Positions 8,146 through 16,680 of a stretch of 64,000 nucleotides of DNA are shown here, one piece after another. The translations under genes and the position numbers were made by a program. How positions within the stretch are numbered: position 1 is the first letter of the stretch; each line of letters begins with the position of its first letter. The notes under the pieces were generated by a model. It was not told the DNA's origin. It saw only the letters and a program-made list of their open reading frames with translations, and did not search any database. This stretch comes from Haladaptatus halobius (GTDB lineage Archaea > Halobacteriota > Halobacteria > Halobacteriales > Haladaptataceae): assembly GCF_020618475.1 (NCBI RefSeq), contig NZ_CP085340.1:372001-436000 (forward strand), given 5' to 3'.

Positions 8146-9399
8146 ATGATCCCCGGGGGACCGCCTACTGAACGAAGCAAGAAGAGAACGCATCTGCGAC
8201 GCTATCAGGTGGTTTCTCGAATAGCAAGCCTGGGGATGGCACTCCTCATTAGCGTGAGCATGGTTCCCCTCGCGTCCGCCCATGGCGGTGAACACACCCC
8301 AAATATTCCACAGTGGTACGGCCTCGTCATCTTCCTTGGGGGTATTGGCATTCTCGGGGGAAGCATCCTCCTCAAACGTCGCGACCAGATAGCAACGACA
8401 GAGCATGCACTTTATAGTGTCTTTCTGGGCCTTATTATCGCAGCGTTCGGCGGAATCCTCCTCGTGCAGTTATCCCCAGTCGATGAATACGCAGCGAGTA
8501 GCATGCCATTCCCACGAGCATGGTATCTCCCGATTACACTGGGCATCGGATTCACACTCATGACAGCGAGTGTGGTGATTGGCCATCTCCGCTGGCCCAC
8601 ACGCCCTCGGTATGCATGGCTTGGTCTGTTCCTCGGGCTCTGGATCGCCTACCCAGCACTCATTCGTGGGAGTGCCACATACCATCACCCCCTCGGTTAT
8701 CTGATCGCGCTTGCTGTTCCATTGAGTGTCGGCTACATCATCTGGCGCGATGGACGTCACGTCCTCCGAGAGATCGCCCAAGATACCGTCGCACGCCGAT
8801 TCGGATTTGGCGTGGGTGCCGTTATGGCAGTCTTTTTCATCTTTTCGACGGGAATGCTGGCGCTCGTCCCTGAAGAAGGCATCATTAATGGGCGCTCGAC
8901 AATTCATACACCCGCATTTATTGATACCGTCCCCACAGCCAATCCGCTCGTCACCTGGCCAGCAGTCCAGTTCTGGTTCCCCCAAATTCCGCTAAGTGGA
9001 ACGCTCTCCGTCGGGACACTCATCCTCGTCACCCTCCTTGGCGGGCTCGTCGCAATCAACGCAATGCTCGCTGCTCATCAGTGGCTCTACACGAATGGAG
9101 CAAGTTCCACCCAGAGTACAGCTGGCGCAGCTGCTCTTGTCGGGCCGAACGCCTGTGGATGCTGTGGCCCAATGTTCGCCCAACTCGCCGTCGTCCTTCT
9201 CGGCCCGTCAGCGGCTGCCCCACTCTACTGGCTGTTTGTCGACCTGTCGTCACCCGTCGGCGCATTCTTTTTCGTCGGCAGTGTCGCCCTCCTCACCGGT
9301 GGGTTCGTCTATTCAGTGAATGCACTTGCGCCAGAGATCTGTTCAGTTCCTGCTGATGAACAACCACAAGTCGCAGGCCAACTCAAAAGTTCAGACTGA
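8146..9399 (+). CDS. Polytopic membrane protein of copper cluster
   Basis: 417 residues. An N-terminal signal-like segment ends PLASAHGGEH, leaving a His-rich extracytoplasmic N-terminus. About nine or ten further hydrophobic segments follow, with a large hydrophobic tail. Near residue 330 is NACGCCGPMFAQ, a CxCC-P motif inside or beside a membrane helix. I do not recognise a named family. The HGGEH start, the Cys cluster and the position after DUF411 and halocyanin genes suggest copper or thiol-disulfide handling in the membrane, but transport is unproven. Confidence 0.75.
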   Translation: MIPGGPPTERSKKRTHLRRYQVVSRIASLGMALLISVSMVPLASAHGGEHTPNIPQWYGLVIFLGGIGILGGSILLKRRDQIATTEHALYSVFLGLIIAAFGGILLVQLSPVDEYAASSMPFPRAWYLPITLGIGFTLMTASVVIGHLRWPTRPRYAWLGLFLGLWIAYPALIRGSATYHHPLGYLIALAVPLSVGYIIWRDGRHVLREIAQDTVARRFGFGVGAVMAVFFIFSTGMLALVPEEGIINGRSTIHTPAFIDTVPTANPLVTWPAVQFWFPQIPLSGTLSVGTLILVTLLGGLVAINAMLAAHQWLYTNGASSTQSTAGAAALVGPNACGCCGPMFAQLAVVLLGPSAAAPLYWLFVDLSSPVGAFFFVGSVALLTGGFVYSVNALAPEICSVPADEQPQVAGQLKSSD

Positions 9400-9534
9400 T
9401 TCATCTCGTCTCATTGGTTCTCAAGACCGGATTCACCGTCGACGATATTGCCTCGTGTGCATCGATTCGGACCAAAATCGACGACCAGGTGGAGCAGGGA
9501 ATGGAGGTTTAATGGGTTTCTAGAGTCGAGCGGA

Positions 9535-9651
9535 TCGTTCGACAACTCGGAAATCGAGGCATGGGAACAAGACCTCAGGGAGCTTGACGAGGCTGGCCAG
9601 TTCCTGTCCTGTTCAACGATGTTTCTCTACATCGGTCGCAAGCCCGAGTAA
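9535..9651 (+). pseudogene. C-terminal remnant, methyltransferase-like
   Basis: EIEAWEQDLRELDEAGQFLS followed by CSTMFLYIGRKPE ends at the stop 9649-9651. This is how many haloarchaeal SAM-dependent methyltransferases end (ALDEAGEF-x-LxRYLFVARKP style). No upstream catalytic part is in frame; just before it (9416-9520) a different frame reads VLKTGFTVDDIASCASIRTK. Both look like leftovers of deleted genes. The rest of 9652-10021 holds no gene I can support. Confidence 0.4.
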
Positions 9652-10021
9652 GACCACTCAGAGTCAATATGGAAACACAGACCCGATCACTCGGACTGAG
9701 CGACACCATACTCTTCCTACGCATAGGCGTTACAACAGCGGCCGCCACGACGCTATGCAGATAGCGAGGACGGTGACAGTCACTGACCGGATTCCGTTTA
9801 AGTAGTTCTCGCGATAAGGAGTAGATACGAGGAAGATTTTCGTGGACTGCTGTTTTTCTGCTCGAGTTTTCGCTATCGCTCATGCTTCGGATTTGAGCGT
9901 GTAGTGAGTCAGGGAGTGCCAGTTTCAGACGAATCCATGAGGATTTGAAACGCATTTCGTGATCAGAGATAATCTAAGCGATTGTCGCAAGCCTGAGAGA
10001 GCGAGTCTACAGTTTATTTAC

Positions 10022-10390
10022 TCATGCTGTAAGCCGTACATGAATCTCGAACTCGTCATAGTTGACAACTGGCCGCTTCGACCGCCCTTCCTGGACGAAC
10101 TCGACGACGTTCAGCTCCGCTAGTTCATTCAAGTTTCTGCTGACGTCCTTGATATCCCGACCGACCAATCGCGCTGCTTCGCGCATACTTGACGGCTCAT
10201 GCTGGCGGATGGTTCGGAGGAGTTCAAGGTTTTTATCACTGAATAACCGCTGGAGATCGCCCTCTTCTTGGAGACTCAGAACATGGCGATCCTCCGGTTC
10301 TTCTCCGCGTTCAAGTGCTTCTATCGCGTTCAACGTGTCCTCGTGGAAGTCATCAGTCGATTCAACCCGGATGTGTAGTGTTGCGCTCAT
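10022..10390 (-). CDS. HVO_A0114-like winged-helix DNA-binding protein
   Basis: 122 residues. After an N-terminal charged strand-helix (HIRVESTDDFHEDTLNAIEAL) a winged helix occupies about 50-110: LLRTIRQHEPSSMREAARLVG with GRDIKDVSRNLNELAELNVV as recognition helix. This is the haloarchaeal HVO_A0114-type family, usually encoded after a DUF6516-like gene in toxin-antitoxin-like pairs. Here only the tail of that partner remains upstream (10417-10500), so this is an orphaned regulator. Confidence 0.8.
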   Translation of the reverse strand: MSATLHIRVESTDDFHEDTLNAIEALERGEEPEDRHVLSLQEEGDLQRLFSDKNLELLRTIRQHEPSSMREAARLVGRDIKDVSRNLNELAELNVVEFVQEGRSKRPVVNYDEFEIHVRLTA

Positions 10391-10416
10391 AGCCTTGTCT
10401 TTGCCGCGTTTTGATT

Positions 10417-10500
10417 ATCGGTAGTTGTTGACTTCACGGATAAACCGACGATATACGTCGGCCATGCCTGGAAAGTCGATTATTTCGACTGTATCATAAC
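10417..10500 (-). pseudogene. Truncated DUF6516-like partner gene
   Basis: Reading frame gives YDTVEIIDFPGMADVYRRFI then REVNNYR and a stop, 26 bases before the regulator start. This is the C-terminal end of the partner normally preceding the HVO_A0114-type regulator. The rest is missing; upstream DNA does not continue the frame. Confidence 0.55.
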
Positions 10501-10548
10501 AGAGTGTCTCTTAGAGGTAACGTTCTATCGAAAGGACGAATGTACCTA

Positions 10549-10764
10549 CTAGAGCAAGGACACAGACTCCAATGATTCAAGGGCAATTGCAATTCCAACG
10601 AATCCGAGACCGAGAAGCAAAAGTGCAAGAACCCACTCAAGCGCCAAGTGAGAGGTCAAAACGCCAGCTTCTGAAAGTGTGGCAATCGCGACGATGAGAA
10701 CACCGAGTTCAATAGCGGTTCCAGATATGCCTGGCAAAGTAAGTATGAGCCCGAATGTGAACAC
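10549..10764 (-). CDS. Small two-helix membrane protein
   Basis: 71 residues, almost entirely hydrophobic, with two likely transmembrane segments (about 3-30 and 42-64) and no charged domain. No recognised family. It lies alone between the orphan regulator and the MNT gene. Confidence 0.5.
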   Translation of the reverse strand: MFTFGLILTLPGISGTAIELGVLIVAIATLSEAGVLTSHLALEWVLALLLLGLGFVGIAIALESLESVSLL

Positions 10765-10872
10765 GGCTGGTGACTTCCTATTGAATAAAGGGTAGACCTA
10801 TCATGATCCGGTGCTGCTCTGCACGATGTACAAGGGGAAATATAAATCACCCCGAAACCCGTACCCAGACAC

Positions 10873-11238
10873 ATGGGGAACGAGACCGCGCACGAACCGC
10901 TGCCGGCCGACGCCCACACCAACGCAGCGGAGGCGTTTGTTGACCGGGCACGGTCCCAGCACAGCGACGAAATCGCTGAGCTGTACGTCTTCGGCTCGAC
11001 TGTTCGAGGGGAAACCCACGGACGCGCAAGTGACGTCGACGTCCTCATCGTTCTCGCTAACGATACTGACCGCGACACCATCGCCGACTCACTCCGTGAT
11101 ATCGCCCTCGACGTGATGATCGAATATGGCCCCGCTGTCGAACTCCACATTCTCTCCAAAACCACGTTCGATCGCCACCAGCGAGAGGGGAACCCGTTCA
11201 TCCGCAACGTCGTCACCGAGGGATGCTCATATGCCTGA
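10873..11238 (+). CDS. MNT-type nucleotidyltransferase (antitoxin)
   Basis: 121 residues. The minimal nucleotidyltransferase signature is present: YVFGSTVRGETHGRASDVDV, i.e. GSx(10)DxD with both metal-binding Asp, and a third acidic residue in the VELHIL strand. Such proteins pair with HEPN ribonuclease toxins and neutralise them by adding AMP to the toxin. Its 3' end overlaps the HEPN start by 8 bases, the typical operon arrangement. Confidence 0.88.
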   Translation: MGNETAHEPLPADAHTNAAEAFVDRARSQHSDEIAELYVFGSTVRGETHGRASDVDVLIVLANDTDRDTIADSLRDIALDVMIEYGPAVELHILSKTTFDRHQREGNPFIRNVVTEGCSYA

Positions 11239-11629
11239 CGCCAACGACACGGATCCCATCGTCGAACGGGAGTTCCAGCAAGCACGGCAAGCACTCGACG
11301 ATGCTACAAAAGCACAAGACGCCGGACTCTCAGACGCAGCGGTGATTAACCGTCTCTACTACGCCGCATTCCATTCCGTCCAAGCGGCCCTCTACGACCG
11401 CGGGTTTGAGCCTACGTCCCACGGCGGTGTGCTCTCCTTATTTGGTTCAGAAATCATTGCTGCTGGGGACGCTGAACGGCGGGATGGCCGATTCTTCAGT
11501 CAACTCTCTGAGCTTCGGCAACAGGCCGACTATGGCTACGACGAACTCGAGGAGGACGTCAACGCACTCCATTCACAAACCCAACAGCTCGTTGCCGAGA
11601 TGGAAGCTCTTTGTACCACCTCCGACTAA
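11231..11629 (+). CDS. HEPN-domain ribonuclease toxin
   Basis: 132 residues from the ATG at 11231. The all-alpha HEPN domain has its catalytic Rx(4-6)H motif in NRLYYAAFHSVQAAL (about residue 40) and the family end QLRQQADYGYDELEED style (here ELRQQADYGYDEL). It would act as an RNase toxin controlled by the overlapping MNT gene. Complete and apparently functional. Confidence 0.88.
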   Translation: MPDANDTDPIVEREFQQARQALDDATKAQDAGLSDAAVINRLYYAAFHSVQAALYDRGFEPTSHGGVLSLFGSEIIAAGDAERRDGRFFSQLSELRQQADYGYDELEEDVNALHSQTQQLVAEMEALCTTSD

Positions 11630-11744
11630 CGAGGCTATACGACGTTCGCATTGACGAGTTCGACAATTACACAGCCCACATTATTCACATAATCCACAAA
11701 ATCTAGATTACGAAGATGGCAGAGATGATGTTTGAGCGACCGGA

Positions 11745-12218
11745 TTAGTCAGTCTTGGCTTGACCGCTCAACATCCCGATGACCTCTTGAACCCGTTCCT
11801 CATCCGCTTTGATACCTCGCTCGCCAAGGATCTGAAGAGCGACCTCGTCACCGTGATTCGCAACAACCTGTAGGCACGCATCTTGAAACTCCCGTCCTTC
11901 GAACTCGGAGACATCGAACATCGAGCAGGCGGCCATCACTGACGACCGCATTCGAGTAACGCCATCCCACGTCTCATCACGAACGTAGAACCCATGCATA
12001 TCGGTCTCATCAAAGGAAAAAGCCGGTTCATCCTTGGCCGAGTTACCCGGTTTCTGCGTTGATTCAGACTCATCGTCCACTTCCTGTTTACTCTCCTCGG
12101 CAAGCGATTGGATATTTTCTTCTGGAGTCACATCTTCATCGTCAGCCGCTCCTTCCCCTGCCTCCGTTTGTTTGAGCTGTTCAGCAACGTCACCGAATCG
12201 GTTGTCTTCATTAGGCAT
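11745..12218 (-). CDS. ParA-associated partition partner (hypothetical)
   Basis: 157 residues, very acidic. The N-terminal ~70 residues are a low-complexity Glu/Asp/Ser/Gln stretch; the C-terminal part (about 85-155) is globular: FYVRDETWDGVTRMRSSVMA and a helical end ERVQEVIGML. It overlaps the upstream parA stop by 8 bases (ATGCCTAA), so the two form one operon. It occupies the position of a ParB-like centromere binder but no HTH or ParB motif is recognised. Confidence 0.7.
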   Translation of the reverse strand: MPNEDNRFGDVAEQLKQTEAGEGAADDEDVTPEENIQSLAEESKQEVDDESESTQKPGNSAKDEPAFSFDETDMHGFYVRDETWDGVTRMRSSVMAACSMFDVSEFEGREFQDACLQVVANHGDEVALQILGERGIKADEERVQEVIGMLSGQAKTD

Positions 12219-13083
12219 GGGTGTGATCCTCCACGAGATCCGCCAAGTGGTCGAACTTCGGGATCTGATCGCAGTCCTCGTCGAATGCCGCGACCGGCAT
12301 TCCTTGCTTGAAGGCCCGAGAAATAGCCGTCCGTTCGCGGATTCCAGGCTTCGGGATGTCGTCGACGCTACGCGCCGGGTCATCGAGTGCATCGAAGAGT
12401 TCCGGATCGATCCGTGCAAACTCGGGGACGAACGACCCAAATTCCCGATTGAGGTTCTCGACGAGTGTGCGATGCTCATTGCGCTGCCCCATTGTTTCTC
12501 GGATCATGTTTGGAGTGACGGCGAGGATGTCCAAGCCGATGTTCTCCCGAATCGGGGAGATCTGACGGCCGATCATCTTGTTGAGTCCATTGATCGAACC
12601 AGCCCGCGGAATGAGCGGGACAATCACACTTTGGACAGCGATGAGCGCGTTGTCAGAAAGCTTGCCTCGGCCGCCCGCGGCATCGATGATAACATAATCA
12701 TACCCGTTCTCAATGAGCGGTTCGACGACATTCCGTCGGAGTTTCACGTCCGCGAACCGTTCGTCCTTCAATCTCGTCTCCACGTTCTCCAGTTCGTTAC
12801 TCGACGGAAGGAGATTCACTCCGAATTCCGTCTCAATCAGCAACTCGCGGGGATCTTCACCGTCAATAAGTGCATTGCCGAGGTTTGCTTCCCGGTCGTA
12901 CGCATCGTCGTAGCCTAGCTGGGTCGTCATATGCCCATCCTTATCGAGATCGATCAGAACCGTCTCATGACCTCGGGCCGCGAGGCGATCAGCGATATTG
13001 AGCGCGATCGTTGACTTGCCCACACCCCCCTTCAGGAGCGAGACCGCTACGCCAGGGAGCCCTTCGAACTCTCCGGTACTCAT
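12211..13083 (-). CDS. parA: ParA/Soj-type partition ATPase
   Basis: 290 residues. A deviant Walker A motif KGGVGKSTIALNIA (about 19-32), Walker A' VLIDLDKDGHMTTQLGY (about 43) and Walker B VIIDAAGG (about 130) identify the MinD/ParA partition ATPase family, which segregates plasmids by ATP-dependent surfing on the nucleoid. The gene is followed by its partner and flanked on both sides by AT-rich repeats (11696-11705 and 13085-13540), as expected for a plasmid partition locus. It lies next to an orc1 replicon. Confidence 0.92.
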   Translation of the reverse strand: MSTGEFEGLPGVAVSLLKGGVGKSTIALNIADRLAARGHETVLIDLDKDGHMTTQLGYDDAYDREANLGNALIDGEDPRELLIETEFGVNLLPSSNELENVETRLKDERFADVKLRRNVVEPLIENGYDYVIIDAAGGRGKLSDNALIAVQSVIVPLIPRAGSINGLNKMIGRQISPIRENIGLDILAVTPNMIRETMGQRNEHRTLVENLNREFGSFVPEFARIDPELFDALDDPARSVDDIPKPGIRERTAISRAFKQGMPVAAFDEDCDQIPKFDHLADLVEDHTHA

Positions 13084-13089
13084 CGGTCA

Positions 13090-13540
13090 GCACTCCTACA
13101 ATAGGAGGATTTTGTACATTTTGTGGGCAATTCATATTGTGTTGGTTTTGAACATAATGCAAGATTCACGGATAATGTACGTTTTGTCGCGCTCATACGT
13201 GCCCAATGAAACTCATCTACCTTAATTCTGCGTCAGACGGAGTTGGCATATCATATCGATTACGTACAAAATCTAGGTTTTGTACATAATGCAAACAACA
13301 AATCCAAGCCGTAACTTCACCGCAATTCACGCAATCTGCATAATGTGGATTATTGATATTGCCCAGATAGCGTGAATTTCGAAGGATATTCATAAAACCA
13401 GTCAATCTGTAGAGCTTGTACTTAACGTCCATAACTAACTCAACCTACAGTCTCGACGCAATCCACACAGGGTACATAATGTAGATTTTGTATGCTATTC
13501 AGGTTGTGTGGGTATTACAAATAATTCACAAAATCTATTC
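13090..13540. repeat. Centromere-like repeats upstream of parA
   Basis: An AT-rich, gene-free block. The 10-mer ACAAAATCTA occurs at 13266-13275 and 13528-13537, its reverse complement at 13482-13491, and another copy lies beyond the operon at 11696-11705. Related words TTTTGTACATAATG and TACATAATGTAG recur (13110s, 13150s, 13278, 13473). TACAAAA-TCTAGG-TTTTGTA (13265-13284) is an inverted repeat. This is the layout of a parS/centromere for the adjacent ParA operon; the function is inferred. Confidence 0.55.
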
Positions 13541-13633
13541 GGTTGCGACTGCTCTCAAATGAGCCTTCAGAAGTCGATTAGCGGTTTCACTGCTTCCTTC
13601 GGAACATCGGTAACTTGGAATCCAGGAGGGTCG

Positions 13634-13798
13634 CCCCTATCGATTTGTTGTGTAAAAGGCTACCAAGATGGGTAGATACACCTCTATCGATTTGTTGTGT
13701 AAAAGACCACCAAGTCGTATAAACACACCCCTATCGACTTGTTCTTGTCAGCGAGGGAGCTTGCTTATCGACAATACCCACACCTCTATCGATTTGCT
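13634..13798 (+). repeat. Four origin-recognition repeats 3' of orc1
   Basis: Four direct copies of ACCYCTATCGAYTTGTT at 13634-13649, 13680-13696, 13727-13743 and 13782-13798 (the last ends TTGCT). The first two are followed by GTGTAAAAG. Spacing is about 40-50 bases. The same unit is found six times on the other side of orc1, so these are origin recognition boxes of this replicon. Confidence 0.8.
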
Positions 13799-13809
13799 CG
13801 AGGAACAAG

Positions 13810-15135
13810 TTACCGCTTGAGCTGTGCGTTCACGACTGCACGGAGCTCGTCATCATGGACGTCGTCCAGGCGCGAATCTTCCCGGAGTGTTTCGATGATG
13901 GTCTCCGGGTTTTCACCAAACGTGAACTCGAGGTAGCTGCCCGAGTGTGGCCCTTGGCTCTTCCGCTCTGTCTCGACCAACGAATACGTCGTGAGTTCCT
14001 TCATCTTATTCACGTACGTCTCTTGGTGATACTGATCCGAACCGAGGGTGCCTGTAAGGTACTGATACACTTGGTATCCGATCGGGCTTTTCGCTGCACC
14101 AGTTCCGGTTTCACGTGCCACAGCCGCAGTCGCGAAGAGACAGAGCTTCTTCTGCGTGCTAATCCCACGAGTTACCTCTAATACGCGGTTTTGCTCAACC
14201 TTATCTTGAGCTTCTCGAACGTGCTCTTCCCGGACTTTGTCCGCGCCTGTTTTTTCTGCAATCGACCCCGCTGTTCGCATCAGATCGATCGCCTTCCGTG
14301 CGTCCCCATTGGTTTGTGCGGCGAATGCTGCTGCGAGCGGGATGACGTCATCATTGAGTGCATCCTCGTGAAAGGCATCTTCACGGGCCTGAAGGATTTC
14401 CCGGAGCTGGTTGGCGTCGTAGTCGCTGAAGTGGACATCTTCAGGGGTAAACGAACTGAGAGCACGACTACCGACACTCTCCATCATCTTCGTATCGTTA
14501 GTAATGGCGGTCACGGAGACCTGAGCGCTGATTTCATCGGTGCTTCCAGCACGAGAGAGCTGATAGAGAAGGCGGGAGAAGGCTGGCTCATCCTTATCGC
14601 GACGACCGACGAGCATATCGAGTTCATCGAGGATGAACACGACCGTATCGTAGTGTTCGTTAATGAGACGATAGAGTTCGCGCCATTTTTTCTTGTTTGG
14701 AATGCCATGTTCTGGAACGTCGACAGTCGTTCCGATGTCGTTCGCCGCCTTTCGGGCAAGCTCATAGACGGCTGCACCGAGGGTCCCCACGTTCTGGCAG
14801 TTCATCTGGATGACGCCGAACCGGATATCACGACTTTCGCAGAGTTCGACGATGTTCTGACAGACGGCGTTAATGATGAGAGATTTCCCGGTCCCAGACG
14901 GTCCATAGAGGAAGAGATTCGGTGGCCGCTCGTTACTAATTGCGACGCGAAGATGCTGAGTAATATCGGTAAGCTGGGTATCACGGCCGACAATCCGTTC
15001 CTCATCGACGATTTCGTTCGGTTCGAGGAGAGAACGGTTCTTGATGAGACTCGCAGCTTCCTCCTGCTCAAGGATGAGATCTTTGATAGAACCCGTAGAT
15101 TTGGGGGTTCCCTCAGGACCAGGATCCGTGGGCAT
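13810..15135 (-). CDS. Orc1/Cdc6 replication initiator
   Basis: 441 residues, full length for an archaeal Orc1/Cdc6. AAA+ motifs: Walker A LYGPSGTGKSLIINAV (about 72-87), Walker B VVFILDELDMLVG (about 160-172), sensor-1 region VTAITNDTKMMESV, and the arginine/sensor-2 region NGDARKAIDLMRTAG (about 280). The C-terminal ~120 residues contain the winged-helix DNA-binding domain (YVNKMKELTTYSLVETERKS). It would bind the flanking ORB-like repeats and load the MCM helicase. A degenerate repeat lies in its own promoter (15171-15187), suggesting autoregulation. Confidence 0.95.
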   Translation of the reverse strand: MPTDPGPEGTPKSTGSIKDLILEQEEAASLIKNRSLLEPNEIVDEERIVGRDTQLTDITQHLRVAISNERPPNLFLYGPSGTGKSLIINAVCQNIVELCESRDIRFGVIQMNCQNVGTLGAAVYELARKAANDIGTTVDVPEHGIPNKKKWRELYRLINEHYDTVVFILDELDMLVGRRDKDEPAFSRLLYQLSRAGSTDEISAQVSVTAITNDTKMMESVGSRALSSFTPEDVHFSDYDANQLREILQAREDAFHEDALNDDVIPLAAAFAAQTNGDARKAIDLMRTAGSIAEKTGADKVREEHVREAQDKVEQNRVLEVTRGISTQKKLCLFATAAVARETGTGAAKSPIGYQVYQYLTGTLGSDQYHQETYVNKMKELTTYSLVETERKSQGPHSGSYLEFTFGENPETIIETLREDSRLDDVHDDELRAVVNAQLKR

Positions 15136-15170
15136 ACCGGACTCAACTCTATCACGATACTAAAAGATTC

Positions 15171-15187
15171 CCCCTGTCGATTTCTTT
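15171..15187 (+). promoter_or_regulatory. Degenerate origin box in the orc1 promoter
   Basis: CCCCTGTCGATTTCTTT differs at a few positions from the ACCCCTATCGATTTGTT box and lies 36 bases upstream of the orc1 start codon, where bound initiator could block transcription. Confidence 0.45.
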
Positions 15188-15310
15188 TCTACCGGTATGA
15201 CGTTCAGAAGCAGGATATCAGAGGGTTACATTGCTGTCTTCCTTGACCTCCGACGATTTGTTAGGAGTCTTCGTCTGGATCGATTCACGAGGAGTCCAGC
15301 ACACCCTCTC

Positions 15311-15979
15311 ACCCCTATCGATTTGTTCTAGCCACAAAGGAAGGGAGGGTGATCGAATCCTCGAACGGACCGTTATTGCATCTACGCCACGATTAGCGCA
15401 GAACTAAGAATCATCTTCTCTATTCTCTTCTCTTCTTTCTAGTACTAGTCTATAGCTAGCTAGAAGAACGCACCTCTATCGATTTGTTCTAACTGCGTCC
15501 TATCAGACCATTTCCCAACAAACAATGACTTAAAACAGGGTCAGTGGAACCGCAAGACGGCGAACACGGACGTGCTACTATTTGTTACGTCCTCTGTTTC
15601 CCAGATTTTACTCCTATGCACCCCCCTATCGATTTGTTCTATATGCCTGCAGTCTACCGAATACGGTTGTGTTGGAGTTGATAAACACCGAGATAATCGA
15701 AGGCCGATTTTTGGTGAGCTTTCCTCTCGTGGATTCCCTGTGATCGACTCCCTCCCCACACCCTTTCTCGCCAGAACAAATCGATAGGGGTGTGGGTGTG
15801 GTCTTTGAGCTACCGTCACGATATATCCGTCCATTACGTCTGGAGAGTTGTTATTCTCAATTTCGGCATGTTCTCTTTATTGATTCTATAGTATCTGTCC
15901 ATGGATTCCTCCCCAATGAACAAATCGATAGAGGTGACTCTCCGTACGCAGGGGTTTCGGTGAACAAGTCGATAGGGGT
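15311..15979. repeat. Replication origin with six inverted ORB-type boxes
   Basis: Three forward boxes (15311-15327, 15472-15488, 15622-15638) face three reverse boxes (15775-15791, 15919-15935, 15963-15979), all ACCYCTATCGATTTGTT or its reverse complement. Between the inner pair are 136 bases; a T-rich tract (15405-15465) lies between the first two. Inverted ORBs upstream of an orc1 gene are the standard haloarchaeal origin layout. The region contains no credible gene, in spite of some short open frames. Confidence 0.85.
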
Positions 15980-16020
15980 GCGTCTCTCCTGCTGCTCAAA
16001 CGGAGTCGGATACCTTGACA

Positions 16021-16080
16021 GATGTAGCATCTCGAGATTTAGATGAGTTGGTCGATCTGCTCGGCATTGAGGAGGAGTAG
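16021..16080 (+). pseudogene. C-terminal 19-codon remnant, repeated at 46.7 kb
   Basis: In frame: DVASRDLDELVDLLGIEEE and a stop. A near-identical tail DVESRDLDELADLLGIENE is at 46658-46717. No start or domain is visible upstream in frame. Two copies with mostly conservative changes suggest the ends of two deleted paralogues of unknown family. Confidence 0.35.
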
Positions 16081-16153
16081 TAGCTTCCTAGTGTGAATTG
16101 CCGGTTCCTATTTACTCTCTAAAGTCTTTTATATGTTTGGTCGGTCGCTCTTG

Positions 16154-16172
16154 GCTAGTATAATATACTAAC
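16154..16172. promoter_or_regulatory. Palindrome, GCTAGTATA-A-TATACTAAC
   Basis: A 19-base near-perfect palindrome about 280 bases upstream of the gene at 16453. The same element is at 26650-26668 and, with a CGA centre, at 48053-48071. It is probably an operator. Confidence 0.5.
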
Positions 16173-16452
16173 CTCCGGTACTCGGTACGTGATAAACGAA
16201 CATCCACACCTAGCGAAGGCGTTCATCTCGCGAGCCAGCGTTTCACTTCCGCTCTGGTTGGCTGACCTCTTTATCCATCGCCTTCGAAGAGGGAACTGCA
16301 GTCGTCGTAACCCAGTGCATGGCGTGGATCCTGTGCCCTTACCCATCCGCCCACGCCGTGTGCTCCCCTTGTATCATCACGACCAGCACAGAGACAAGCG
16401 TGCGTTTTGTCCCGAGGATTTACGTCATTAGTGCTCATCTTTGATTATATCT

Positions 16453-16680
16453 ATGATTTCGAATCGGCGATCGCCACTCACTCCACTTGCGCAAGAAGCG
16501 CTCGATGCTCTTGCGAGCGCAGCTCCAAACGATGGGGAACTCACCTATGAGCACGCTTACGATGTCTTGGCACAGAAAGAAGACCTGAATCAGCCCGCTG
16601 CCGAGGATATCATCGAACGACTCTACATGCGCGGCCATCTCTACGAAGTCGAGGGAAAGCTCCGGCTTACGGATTATTAA
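16453..16680 (+). CDS. Small haloarchaeal protein of duplicated module (copy A)
   Basis: 75 residues from the ATG at 16453. SPLTPLAQEALDALASAAPN, then ELTYEHAYDVLAQKEDLNQP, then IIERLYMRGHLYEVEGKLRL: a compact helical protein ending in a wing-like hairpin, so a winged-helix fold is possible. Copies: 48377 (about 75% alike), a fragment at 22438-22563 almost identical over its last 40 codons, and a diverged one at 21050-21292. The first two share about 280 bases of upstream DNA and a palindrome. Function unknown; a small DNA-binding or regulatory role is guessed. Confidence 0.75.
   Translation: MISNRRSPLTPLAQEALDALASAAPNDGELTYEHAYDVLAQKEDLNQPAAEDIIERLYMRGHLYEVEGKLRLTDY

Noticed and set aside
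14191..15246. A 351-codon plus-strand frame
   Set aside because: Antisense shadow of orc1/cdc6.
13634..15979. CRISPR-like array
   Set aside because: Repeats are 17 bases, unevenly spaced, in both orientations and around orc1, which fits origin boxes.
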